Below are positions 21,501 to 32,249 of a DNA stretch of 64,000 bases, piece after piece. The notes under the pieces are model-generated. The model had not been told where the DNA came from. It saw only the letters and a list, made by a program, of their open reading frames with translations, and made no database searches. Source of the DNA: Bretschneidera sinensis (lineage: Eukaryota > Streptophyta > Magnoliopsida > Brassicales > Akaniaceae); assembly GCA_023935145.1 (NCBI GenBank), contig CM043698.1:68809501-68873500 (forward strand), written 5' to 3'. The position numbers and the translations under genes are program-made. Numbering within the stretch: the first letter of the stretch is position 1; every line of letters begins with the position of its first letter.

Positions 21501-24500
21501 GTTTTTTGGATATGTTGAGGTTATTAATCTGCACTCAACGGTTGACTTTTGTCATCCTATTTAATTTAATTAGCAATAAACAAACCATCTAGAAATTTTG
21601 TGCAGGGGTTCTACCGAAACCACATGGAAGAAGTGATCAAGTTCTTTGAAACCCATCATAAGGTAATAACATGTGTTGTAATTACATCTCACCCAGTTAT
21701 TTTACTATAGGAATTTGTTTCACCACATTTTATCATATGGTGACTAAGTAGTATTGCAGGAGAAACATATATGAAGGCTTTGAGCTTTGTTAGTCTTTTT
21801 CCCTTCTTGAGAAGAATTTGGGTTTGTGATTTTGTTTGATCTTGACCAAGTTCTGTACCACTCTATTTGCTTTCTTCTATACTAAGATTTATATATATGA
21901 ATCAACTCAAGTTAGCCATATCTTAGTGATCTAGGTTGCCTGCATGAATTATAAGGTTGCCACTTGCCAGGCGTTTCTCATCATCCCAGTCATGTCATCT
22001 GCTGTCCCTTACTCTTCACGTTACATTCAACCTTGACCTTATTGGTCAAACTGACGAGTGAAGTTAACATTGCTGATAGAGAGATTAATCTGATATATCT
22101 CAACCTAGATTGGAGAAGTTGGTCTGTTTTCTCAAATTTTTATTTTATGCATCATATGGTTACGTTTCAGCGCTTAAGGATCACAATTTTTATTTGATAT
22201 TTAAGAGTAATCTTATTTCCATGTTTTATTATTGAAAATAAAAATGTTAACACGCTAAATTTTAGGAGTTAAGAGTTTTATATTTTATCTTCAAGGCCTG
22301 GGGGATTATCGTATATGGTTCCCATGCACTTGTGTGGCCCACATTTTTCACTTATGCTGCTGAGAGATAGGTGTCTAGCAATGTGCCAGGCTTTTCTAGT
22401 GAGCTTCAGCCATGGATGTGTTTTTGGAATGTGTCCAGGCTTGTTGGAGAAATGTTTTGTGCAAGTTTAATACTGCTCTCTTAAAGTATTGGTACTACTT
22501 TAGTGAGGATCTAACACTGTTGCCCCTTTGCGTTAGCCTGTCAGTGGAGGCAACTATGACGAAATTTGATTCACATATACACTGGAAAGCCATGAAGTCA
22601 TTATATCAGTGATTATGGATTCAAAGGGATATCAGTAAGATTTGCTTTTATATTTAACACTTAATATAATGAGATCAGTTTAGGATGATTTTCTGAGCTT
22701 GGAATTGGAAGTATTCTTATCTGAAATCTAATAAACGTTCTCTAGTTATTTTTGCGTGCTTCAGTGAAAAGCCAATGATGCTTTTGTCATTAGCTGTTGT
22801 CATTTGTTTGTGATTGCTATTTTATTTGTTATTCAAATGACTTACTTTCTTTCTGCAGAACAAATACAAAGTGTACAATCTTTGCTCTGAGAGACTGTAT
22901 GATGCATCATTATTTGAAGGGAAGGTTTGTTATAATTTGTTCCTTGTATCTCTAATTCCCTATATAAATAAAGTTTATTTTACAATTTTTGCACCATCTA
23001 GCTGCTCTCATGTTTGGCCTGTCTATGGTTAAGCTTTCGCAAAAAGACTGCATTTCTGCAGCAAATAATTAGGGTACAAAAATGATTGCATTTCACTCTT
23101 TTGTGTTTTGACATTTGGTGGATCCTATATATGGAAATAAATTTGAAATGATAATTGTGTTTAACTTGGTACATTTAATTTATTCAAATGATTTGCATCA
23201 TGGAAGTCATTATGGAGGATATAATATATGAAAGAATCAATGCCACCTAGACTCTTCGTTTTTTACAATTAATAGACCCTCAAATTGATCCGTCGGAAGC
23301 ATGGTAGTGAGTGTGATGTGCAAAAGAATTTAAATTTGACCGAAGAATTACCTGGATTATGGGAAGGCAAAGAATGATATCGTTTTATGATTAATAAAAT
23401 AAAAGATGTATAGGGGTAGGAAGATTTATGGAATGCTGCTTCAGCAGTCTACAATAAAGTTGCAATGGAGGATTAGTTTCCAAGAGATGGTGCAAAAATA
23501 TTTACCTTGTAATGAAATATTGGATTTGAAAATTAGAACTTTGACCTGGGAGACCGACTAATTTTTATTGAAGTGCAAATAAATGTACTCTTTAATGGAT
23601 GTTAAACCATTTAGTTTTTGACAAATACATGCAAATAGTTGCTGTAAATTTTATCTGGATGAAAACATTAGTAGAATGCTGCTAGTTTTGAGTGCAAAAT
23701 AATCTTTATAATTTTATTGCTAATATATGTATATAGGAAGGTATGCATTTATCATAATTTACAGCTTCTGGGCTGTTTAAACTTTAAACCTTGTAAAAGT
23801 CAAAAGGCAGTCCTAAGTGTGTTGCACTGTTTTCCCCTTTCTTTGTTTGGTTGGAATACAAGTAACAAGCATGTTATCTTGATGCAAGACTCGTTTTTCT
23901 CGTGTTTTGGTGGATATTAATGCTTGCATTCTGAAAGACTTCAGGCTTCAACTGTTTATCTGTTTGACATTGGAATATTGTGACAGCTCAGTCTTGCTGA
24001 GGTTGTCCATATGTAAGATTATTTACTTGTGGGAAATTTTTGTGGCAGCTTCTTAAGTTTGATAAATTACTTTCAAATTCAGTTGGCTAGTTTCCCATTT
24101 GACGATCATAGTTGCCCCCCTATTCAACTGATTACGTCATTTTGTCAAAGTGCTTACTCGTGGTTGAAGGAGGATATTGAGAATGTTGTGGTTGTACACT
24201 GTAAAGCTGGAATGGCAAGGACAGGTTTGATGATTTCTAGCCTCCTCTTGTACTTGAAGGTAATGTATTCCTAGTATGTTATTGAAAGGCATCTGATGAG
24301 TTTTGTGGAAAATTCCATGTGTTTGTTTGGTTTCACTACTCTACTTTCAGTTTTTGACTTGTATGCTATCTCTCTTCAGTTCTTTCCAACTGCTGAGGAA
24401 TGCATTGACTTCTATAACCAGAAAAGATGTGTAGATGGAAAAGGGCTTGTTCTGCCAAGTCAAATTGTGAGTCTATTTTTGCTATCTGATACCTTTTTTC

Positions 24501-26869
24501 AAAGAGTTGTGAATTCAGAATTTCTTACTTCTTTGGCAGGCTGCTTTACATCTTATCTGATGGGAAAATATTTTAAACTATGTTTTTTTCTAGAGATATG
24601 TCAAATACTTTGAAAGAATCTTAACATACTTCAACGGCAAGAACCAACCAGGGCGTAGGTATGCTACTGACTTCACCTGTCTCATCTGGCTTTGGTTTTC
24701 ATAGTGGCACTGATGCTGAATGTTCTCCCGGTGCATGCTTAGGGGTTTTCGGCTTCACAGGTGCCCATATTGGATCAGGCCCTCCATTACTGTCTCTGAC
24801 CATAATGGTGTGTTGCGGAATCCTTGATATGTATAATTATTTTCCATTCTACTGCTTAGTGACATTCTGTGCTTTTACTGGAGGTCATTATAATTCTTCC
24901 ATATACTTTCTTTTATATAGATATATTTTTCTAAGTATGTCTATATAATTATTAAGGTTGTCTTGTACCTGGTTAGAAATTTTTTTTCTAAATATGTCAA
25001 TTGCACCCTGTAACTATTTAACACAATAGGGATGACTAAACTCTTAACAGATTTGTTTGGTTATTTATGTTTTAGAATTTGAGTTGCATGCAATTATGTA
25101 GGACTTCATCATAGAAATTCGAAACTGGAGTTTCAACTCGGTCATAAAACACTTTGGGCTGGTTGGCATGCACTGACACTGATCACAATATTTTATATTT
25201 ATTTATTTATTAGTGTTTAGTTTTTCCATGGTAATTGCTTGGTAAGATGCAGTTATATACCGGGTGAGTACTTGTTGCAACACTGGATCCAAACTTAAGT
25301 CAAATTGATCTCTATTGTCATGAATGTGGAATGATTTATGATTTAAGTGAGCAACCTGATCAGGTGGGTTGTGTTATAGTTACGGGCCGAAGTTGGTGAT
25401 GATGTAAAAAGACAAGTAACAAAAGTCAACTGCAAGTTGAATTTAAAATGCAGAGAAGCAGATAAACCTTGGGGTCGTTAGTAGCAGTATTGGCTTTTTA
25501 GCTGGTCATTTTGCTATGTTCTTCTGGAAGCATTTCTTTGTTTGGCATCTCATGAGTTATATATGGGTATGAGGACTTTGTGGGGGCTTGAAAAGTTAAT
25601 TTTATTAATAAGCATTCTCTGAGCTTTGATTACAGTTTCAAATGTATTTTATCTTTTAAAGGGCGGCATAGTTTCAAAATAGTATGTAATTATTGCATCT
25701 TCATGCTTAAAGAATTCTTTTTCATTTAATATATTTGTAGGTGTTCTGTTCTCCACAAAAAAGCATTCAAGAACCAAGGATCTTTCGGTAGGTTTTTAAA
25801 ATGTTTTTCAAGTTCTGAAATTTGTTTTCAGCAATGCAAATTTCCATTATCATTTACATTATATTCTTCTCCGCAGCAAGAAGACTTTTGGTTTAATGCA
25901 CCGAAGAAAGGGGTTATGGTCTTTGCCCTGCCAGGGGAGCCTGGTCTGACAGAATTGGCTGGGGACTTCAAAATCCATTTCCATGACCGACAAGGAGATT
26001 TCTACTGGTTTGTAGTCTAGCCTGCCCCCAGTGAATCTGTTTTATGCCTCTTCTGACATGAAGATAAAAAGTGTCATTCATTCCTTTTGATTTTTTCAGC
26101 TGGTTAAACACAACGATGATGGAAAATAGAAAAATTCTTAACACCAGTCATCTTGATTGTTTCGACAAGGTAAACATCAAATGAATTATTGACTGATAAT
26201 CGTGGAAATTCGGGTGAAGTTATACTCTTAACAAGACATGGTTTTTGTCATTGTATCTGTCTTATCTGCTCTCTCTACTTCAGTTTCTCTCATAACAAAA
26301 TTAACACCTCCCTATCTGGCATGGACCATGTGCAGAGGAAACTGCCTTCCCCAGGATTTCAGGTCGAGGTTGTTCTAGCAGATTATAATGCTGCTCTTCC
26401 AGTGAGGGCTAACTCAGAAACTGCTAGCAAGAGTTCGGATGAAAGTTCAGGTGCCTGTCCTCCCACTGTTGATGGGGTTGCAGCTGCTCCAAATCAAAAT
26501 AAAGAAACTGGAATCCATGATAAAGATGATGTGTTCTCAGATGGTGAGGCAGAGGAGGCTGGTTCTTCAAAAAGCAGGAAAACTCAGGTGGATTCTAGAG
26601 TGGGAGGGACTCAGAACTCAACCACCACCAGTTCTGAAACTAGTAGTAATTCAGATCAAGTTGCAAATTTAACACATGCTACCGAACAAGTTTCTCTGGG
26701 AAATGTGGGCTCCCAACAGACACATACTGCCAGTGAACCGAAGAGGGACGCTGTTGCAGGAGATGCACATGGCCTTGAGGTTCCCAACTCAGAAAGTGAA
26801 TTCAAGGCAATGGCTGCTGATGCATGTGTTTTTACATTTGGGGATGATGAAGACTATGAAAGTGAGTGA
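18517..26869 (+). CDS. PTEN2: PTEN2-like dual-specificity / phosphoinositide 3-phosphatase
   Basis: Removes the 3-phosphate of phosphoinositides and can act on phosphoproteins (family knowledge). Coding exons: 18517-18948, 21418-21519, 21606-21662, 22859-22924, 24083-24259, 24380-24466, 24594-24658, 24731-24807, 25741-25787, 25877-26007, 26100-26169, 26336-26869. They total 1845 nt (614 residues), close to Arabidopsis PTEN2A. The plant-type Ser-rich N-terminus comes first. The catalytic P-loop [10 protein letters not shown] (Cys codon 24200-24202, CX5R complete) is in the fifth coding exon. The C2-like domain follows ([23 protein letters not shown]), then an acidic Ser/Thr-rich tail ending [10 protein letters not shown]. 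The ATG at 18517 starts the family-typical MDSES. Odd point: intron 8 has no AG before 24731 (reads tctcccg). An AG at 24741-24742 would keep frame but drop four residues. The assignment to PTEN2 rather than PTEN1 rests on the long N- and C-terminal extensions. Confidence 0.93.
19262..19440 (-). mobile_element. LINE 3'-end fragment, antisense
   Basis: In reverse complement it reads as the common 3' end of plant LINEs: ccctcttggtgttttatt, then taaatttttacttatcaaaa. Only the 3' tail survives. In PTEN2 intron 2. Confidence 0.5.
19807..20970 (+). mobile_element. Decayed L1-type LINE fragment in PTEN2 intron 2
   Basis: Broken translations match the 3' half of plant LINE ORF2. [20 protein letters not shown] and [14 protein letters not shown] lie at about 19820-19925. 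A YHLVN-like stretch follows, then a zf-RVT-type segment ([18 protein letters not shown] at about 20690) and a WSERNRR tail at about 20875. Stops and frameshifts occur throughout; no intact domain. Same orientation as the gene. The rest of the intron (18949-19261 and 20971-21417) shows nothing recognisable. Confidence 0.75.
21663..24082 (+). other. PTEN2 introns around coding exons 3-5, no further feature
   Basis: The two large introns (21663-22858 and 22925-24082) are T-rich with stops in all frames. Short open frames at 21964, 22412 and 23717 lack domains or conserved splice context and look like chance. Confidence 0.6.
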
Positions 26870-27060
26870 AGTAGCAGAGCCAATTGGTGGCTTTGACCTT
26901 AAAAGAAATGCACAGATAAATTGCTGATATTCAATCTATTCATTTCGTTTGTAATGTGGAAGTATGTGGTTCTGTAAATCAAAAAGCTAGGTGGAAGTGA
27001 GAATAATTATTGCATAAATTGTGCCTCAATAAATGGAATTTGTTTTATTGTTTCCAATGG
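26870..27060 (+). other. 3'UTR of the PTEN2-like gene
   Basis: Follows the TGA at 26867-26869. A canonical AATAAA at 27028-27033 lies in a U-rich context and is a good polyadenylation candidate about 160 nt after the stop. Confidence 0.6.
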
Positions 27061-28560
27061 GGATCAGAGTGTACAAAAACCATGCTTTACTTCTTCAGAT
27101 ATATGTTTATTGGTTAGGAGGGAGCATGACTTTTTTTGTTCAGCTATTTTGTCTGACTTTTTGGTTCAATATTTTGTAGTTCCTATGTACCTCTGGTGTG
27201 AATATTCATTGGAAAAAAGCGAGTCAACACATTTTAGAATCGTGTTAAATCTGTTCTTTAAAGCTATGACTGAGGAGAAATGGGAGAAAATATTAATTTT
27301 TATATCATGTGTTTTGGTCAATGTTTTCAATTAGGCTTTTTTGGGTTTTTAGCAAAATGTCTTAAGGCTCAATTTTCTAAACATTTTTTTAGTTGCGTGT
27401 GTATTTTTTGTTTTTATGTTGGAGGTGTATGTTTTTTACGTCACAGTGAGATGTATATTTCATTAAAATTTTTATAAAAACTTTAAAATTAAAAAAATTA
27501 AATTTAAGATTCAAACTCATGTCTAAATGAGTAGGAAAACAAACCGTAAGTATTTATTACATGTTATCTGATTTAATAATAACTATAAATTATTTAATTA
27601 ATCACTTATAAATTATAATAATATAAAAATAAAATATATATAATATATATATAAATATATATTAATATTTATAAAATTGTGATTATAATTTATATATAAT
27701 GAAGTTAATAAAAATATTAACAATTAAAAAAATCTGTTTATTATAACTTGAGCATAATCTAAAATCGGAAATTGAGGTCATAAAATTATATAAAAAAATA
27801 AAATTCCAAAAAGAAAGAGGCAATATCCCTAATTGGGATGACCGGGTCACGCAGGTACGCAGCCAAGCCGAGTCAAAGACTCTTCACACTTTGTTTTTTA
27901 AATGAACTTTTCAAGTAATCAACCTTAGTCGTACGATATACAATCTATTTTATATTTTTAATTTTTATATATTATTTACTTATTTTTTAAAATAAAATAT
28001 AAAAATTAATAACTCTACAAATATATCATTAATTTTTTATGTTATAAATAATTTTATAAAATTTATTTGAACTTTAAATTTAAAAAAAAAATCTTTGAGC
28101 ATTATGCAAATAAGATTTGAATTAAAAATATGAAACGAGAAAAATAACTTTTTAAGCAATTTACAAAATTGTGTGTTTATTTTGAAAATTAAATCAATAA
28201 TTTTGAAAAAATGATTAAAAATTAAAATTAAAATTGAATTTGAATTAAATAAATTGTTTTTATAATTCTGTTATTTAATACAAAACAGTTTATTATTATT
28301 ATTTGAATTTTTAACTAAAAAATTATTATTTTAAAAAATATCTAATAATCTTAATGGAATCAATTGTTGAATCAAACCGTACCAAAGCGTGTACCACTTT
28401 TACGCGGAAACCATAAAAACTGCATTTATTACTGAAAGTAAGAAAAAAATGGAAAGAAAAAGAAACCCAACCAACGAAGAAAAGAAAACCGACACCTAAC
28501 AAATCAAAAGGAAATCCATGGTTAAAAAAAAATCGCGGATATATTAAATTCGTAGAACCT
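27061..28560. other. Intergenic spacer between the PTEN2 and C2 genes
   Basis: Strongly AT-rich with many A/T runs. A short GC-richer patch at about 27835-27890 (accgggtcacgcaggtacgc) has no recognisable identity. No gene or RNA seen. Confidence 0.6.
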
Positions 28561-28599
28561 TGGTATAGACCAGAGAAGTTTCTCCTTCTCCTTCGTACT

Positions 28600-28721
28600 T
28601 CCTTTTTGTAGGATTATAAAACGGGTTGTCGTGAAAGAGTATCGGATTCAACCAAAGAAAAGAAAGGGGATCGGAAAATTCTGTATTATCATATTCTCTA
28701 CGAAGTCAACAATTCCTTTTC
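28600..28721 (+). promoter_or_regulatory. Core promoter and leader of the C2-domain gene
   Basis: A TATA-like attataaaac at about 28614-28623 follows a CT-rich stretch (ctccttctccttcgtacttc). The coding ATG is about 100 bp downstream at 28722, a normal plant spacing. No upstream ATG in between. Confidence 0.4.
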
Positions 28722-31700
28722 ATGTCGATTTCTGGTGTTCAAGGCCAGGTTCTTGAGATTACTGGTATGCACATCATATGTTAAATTGTGTTTAACAACA
28801 ATAAAAGTACATGAACAAATAAACAACCCATGTTTTGTTCTTATGTGTTTTCTTTTTTTCTTTCTTTCTTTGTTTTTTTATTTTGATGGATTGATTGTTG
28901 TGTATGCAGTTGTTGGGTGTGATAAATTGAAGGACACTGAATGGATTTCAAGGCAAGATCCGTACGTTTGTGTTGAATATGGGAGCACCAAGTACCGTAC
29001 AAGAACCTGCACAGGTTTTTTTTCTTCTTTCATTTCCCTTTTAGTTGGCTGCATATTCAGTTTAGATCTGAAGCTATGTAATACTTCTTTTCGTTTAATT
29101 TAACGATTTTTCCCCTCTTTTGGGTCTACTTCTTAAACACATTATTTATTGGTTTAGATGGTGGCAAAAATCCCATATTTCAAGAGAAGTTCGTGTTCAC
29201 GTTGATTGAAGGGCTTAGAGAGCTGAATGTCGTGGTTTGGAACAGCAACACCTTGACTTACGACGATTTTATTGGCAGCGGGAGGTAAGTAATCTTTAAT
29301 TTCTCTAATTAAATTGTGATTTTTGTAGATATCCTTTTGGATCTCAATTCTAAAATCGGTGGTTTTTGTTGGGTTTTGCTGTGAGTAGGATTCAATTGCA
29401 GAAGGTTCTTTCACAGGGTTATGACGACAGTTCTTGGCCGGTACAGGCTAAAGCTGGCAGGTAAAATTGGATTGCAATTGCCACTTTTGACCGACTGATA
29501 AGGATTTTTAATTTTTGTGTTTTAGTTTTTTGGCATTAGTGCTTTAGTTTCTTGTGATGTCACCTCGTTTTCTGTTTAAGCTGTGGATATTCAGTGTGTT
29601 TGTGCTGGTTTGGAGCTTATTAAAACATGGGATGTAGGTTTGTACTAGATTAGATTGGGTGTTAATCAAATTGGATATGATAAGATCTAGCATTTATTTG
29701 TTAGACGTGAAATATTTGATGTGGAGGTATTACTGCTGAGTTCCTCTACCTTTGTTTTCTCAGATGTGAGGTTGTCCTCCTATGAAAAGTCAAATTTCTA
29801 GAGTTCTGTGCCATTGAATTCTCTATATTTTCGTAGAACTTAGGGATCTTTGAGAGTGAAAAATTGGTAATTGATTTCAAGCTCTACTGTCTTAGCTTTT
29901 TTTTTGGGGGGTCTATTCTCTCTTTGGTTTATCTCTGCATTATCATACATGTATGTCACAATTGCCCTAGGCATAGACACACCAATTTCTCCTGTTCATG
30001 CATGTATGCCACAATTTCCCTAGGCATAGACAGACACCAAGTTCTACTGTTCATGCATGTAGGCCACAATTTCCCTAGGCATAGACAGACACCAATTTCT
30101 CCTGTTCATGCATGTATGTCACAATTTCCCTAGGCATAGACAGACCAATTTTTTTCTGTTTATGGGCATTATTCTTGTCAAACATGTTTGCAGAAGTACT
30201 TGTGTGCACCAAGGGAACGTTTTTCTTTTTAGCATCTCCTCAGGGCATAGTGTTGTCGTACAAGGTGAAGCCATGGAATATCCTCTTGCCCCTTTTTTTG
30301 TAGAACGATTATCCTTGTTTGATTGATACTTTAGACTTAGGAGAGAAGAGACATTTTTATCTCAACTAGAACCTGAAACGTACACGTGATATTTATGTTG
30401 TTAAAATGTTGTTTCCTATTGCAAAGTTAGTAGGTTCTTATCCTTAACATCTCACAACTAGAATATCCTCTTGTCCTTTTTTTTTGTAAAACGATTATCG
30501 TTGTTTGATTGAGACGACTTAGGGGAGAAGAGACCTTTTTATCTCACAACTAGAGCTTGAAATGATAGTTATGTTGTTAAAATGTTGTCTCATTTTGATT
30601 GAGACTTTAGACTTAGGAGAGGAGACCTTTTTATCTGACAACTAGAATTTAAAATGTACACCTGATAGTTATGTTATTAAAATATTGTCTCATATTGCAA
30701 GTCCGTAGGTTCTTAACCTTGACATCCCAATCGTTGGTTTTAGTTGATTTCTTAAGGATCTTTTGTACTAATTTTCACGTTGTTTGTATAGTATTTATAT
30801 GACTGACTGACTGAGTCTGAAACGGGTTAAAGACACTTCAAGTTTTGAGTAGCCTGAAGCCCAAGTCCAAATGCCTAGTACCATCTCTGGAAAACAACTC
30901 AGAAAAATTCCATCAGACGTTTTCCTCAATGTTTGTGTTTATTGTTGGGCATTAAAAGTGTTCTCCAATTTTCATGCTCTGTGAAATGCTCTTAAGTTAC
31001 ATAATTCCCTGAAAGCCTTTTTTTCTTAAAAACCAATCAAAGGTAGTGGATATGCTTTAGGCTTACAACTTTAGATTTAGTGCTCTGCTTATGATTTGGT
31101 ATATGATTAAGAACTGTCTTTACTTTGTTATCTATGGTATTTGATTTAGCATGTATGATTTCCTTGTGTAAATCCAGCAAGGGATAAATATTTTTGCCTT
31201 ACTTACAAGGGCCATTTGTTGAGCTATATTTTATTTTTTTATTTACTTTTGTACTCTTTAAGAAGAGGGTTTGAAATAGTGCAAAATTTGACTGGACAAT
31301 GTAAGAATAGAGGTGGAGGATATAGCCTTCCTCCTCCTTAGATACAGAAATGCAGGCTTGTCTATGTGTGGGGAGGGGTGCTTAAAGTGTGCCTTTTAGG
31401 ATAGAGTGATATTGTTTCTTTTAGCATAACATTGTTTCAAACAGTGAAAATCTAATAATGATTTACTATCCTAAAGTCCTGAAGGATGTTGGAAATAGGA
31501 TCCAAATTCGTGTATTGTAATGCTAATGCTTTATGATAGATTGGCTTTCTTAGTCTCCTGAAGTGAATTTTTTCTCATTGCAGATATGCCGGAGAAGACT
31601 CATAATGCATTATTCAAATGCCAACGTAAGTTGATTGTTATGGTTACTTTTGAGTGATTATAGTAGTAGTTTATTATTGTATTAGGTTTGTGAAGGCTTT

Positions 31701-32186
31701 CTGATTAGAAGCTAACTATGTTTGCGTTAATACAGAAACCAGCATATAGCTCTGCTCCATCAGCGCCGCCGTATGCCTCTTCTATTCACGAAGTACCTCT
31801 ATACTCTTCACGCCCACCAACGGTTTCTGCTCCTTATGCATCAGCAGCTACATCCTACCCAGCTCCATCTCCCTATCCTTCATACCCTCCTTCAGCATAT
31901 CCACCATCCTCATACCCTCCTCCACCTTCCGCTTATCCTCCACAACCATATTCACCTTATCCTCCGCAACCATATTCAGCTTATCCTCCTCAACCACCAC
32001 CTTCAACTTATCCTCCACCTTCATATCCACCTCCTCCGCAAGCCTCATCCTATTATCCACCAGGTATCTTTAATTTAGATTTCCTTACTTTTGATGCTGA
32101 TATATTTCTCAACATAAATATTAAAATTCTATTCCGCTTTTCAATCAGGTCCTTTTCCTGGATTGTATCCACCACCACCGTACTGA
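28722..32186 (+). CDS. C2-domain protein with Pro/Tyr-rich C-terminal tail
   Basis: Small plant C2 protein (SRC2/elicitor-responsive type) expected to bind Ca2+ and phospholipid at membranes. Exons: 28722-28764, 28910-29014, 29158-29284, 29389-29460, 31584-31625, 31736-32063, 32149-32186. The C2 domain covers about residues 1-128: GQVLEITVVGCDKLKDTEW, then RQDPYVCVEYG with a Ca2+-loop Asp, FQEKFVFTLIEG and the second loop LTYDDFIGSGR. The tail is a run of YPP/SYPPPP/QPYS repeats ending GLYPPPPY. Odd point: from the acceptor at 31584 the frame reads to GAE-D-S-stop at once, whereas the LIMHYSNAN motif continues in another frame. Total exon length is 755 nt, two short of a multiple of three, fitting loss of 4 nt after 31596. 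Acceptors at 31595 or 31598 would restore frame and give 247 or 246 residues. Annotation to the 32186 stop assumes this. Confidence 0.85.
29948..30165 (+). repeat. Minisatellite, four units of 53-55 bp
   Basis: Units start at 29948, 30001, 30056 and 30111. Each reads catgtatgycacaatt, then ccctaggcatagacag, caatttct and ctgttcatg. Differences are a few substitutions per unit. The open frames over it (29864-30133) are produced by the repeat. Confidence 0.9.
30277..30740 (+). repeat. Three degenerate tandem copies of 120-190 bp
   Basis: The block gaaga(g)acctttttatct, aactaga, gatagttatgttgttaaaatgttgt recurs at about 30340, 30520 and 30620, with tattgcaa and ggttcttaaccttgacatc in the outer two. 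Intronic, non-coding. Confidence 0.65.
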
Positions 32187-32249
32187 AGTTCCCTACGTAT
32201 CCACGTGAAGAACCAACATCTAGAATCTACAGCCAGTTCAATGTATAGA
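32187..32249 (+). other. Proximal 3'UTR of the C2 gene, interrupted by an LTR element
   Basis: 63 nt separate the TGA from the LTR of an antisense Copia-like element. Unique sequence that could be the original 3'UTR resumes at 35538 (gatgctacgagaatgg). Where the transcript now ends is unknown. Confidence 0.45.

Larger units (their letters stand above)
29461..31583 (+). other. Long fourth intron of the C2 gene
   Basis: 2.1-kb T-rich intron without coding potential. It carries the 55-bp minisatellite and a second set of degenerate repeats (both listed). The remainder (30740-31583) shows nothing. Confidence 0.6.

Noticed and set aside
24661..24948. 95-codon open frame overlapping PTEN2 exon 9
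   Set aside because: It is exon 9 read in the wrong frame, opened by the missing acceptor; the PTEN family match is in the other frame.
29948..30165. Regular 53-55 bp repeats as a possible CRISPR-like array
   Set aside because: The units are contiguous with no unique spacers and lie in a plant intron; a minisatellite.
31773..32078. 101-codon plus frame and a 70-codon minus frame in the C2 gene
   Set aside because: Shadows of the Pro/Tyr-rich exon; the in-frame exon is supported by splice sites and the C2 domain upstream.
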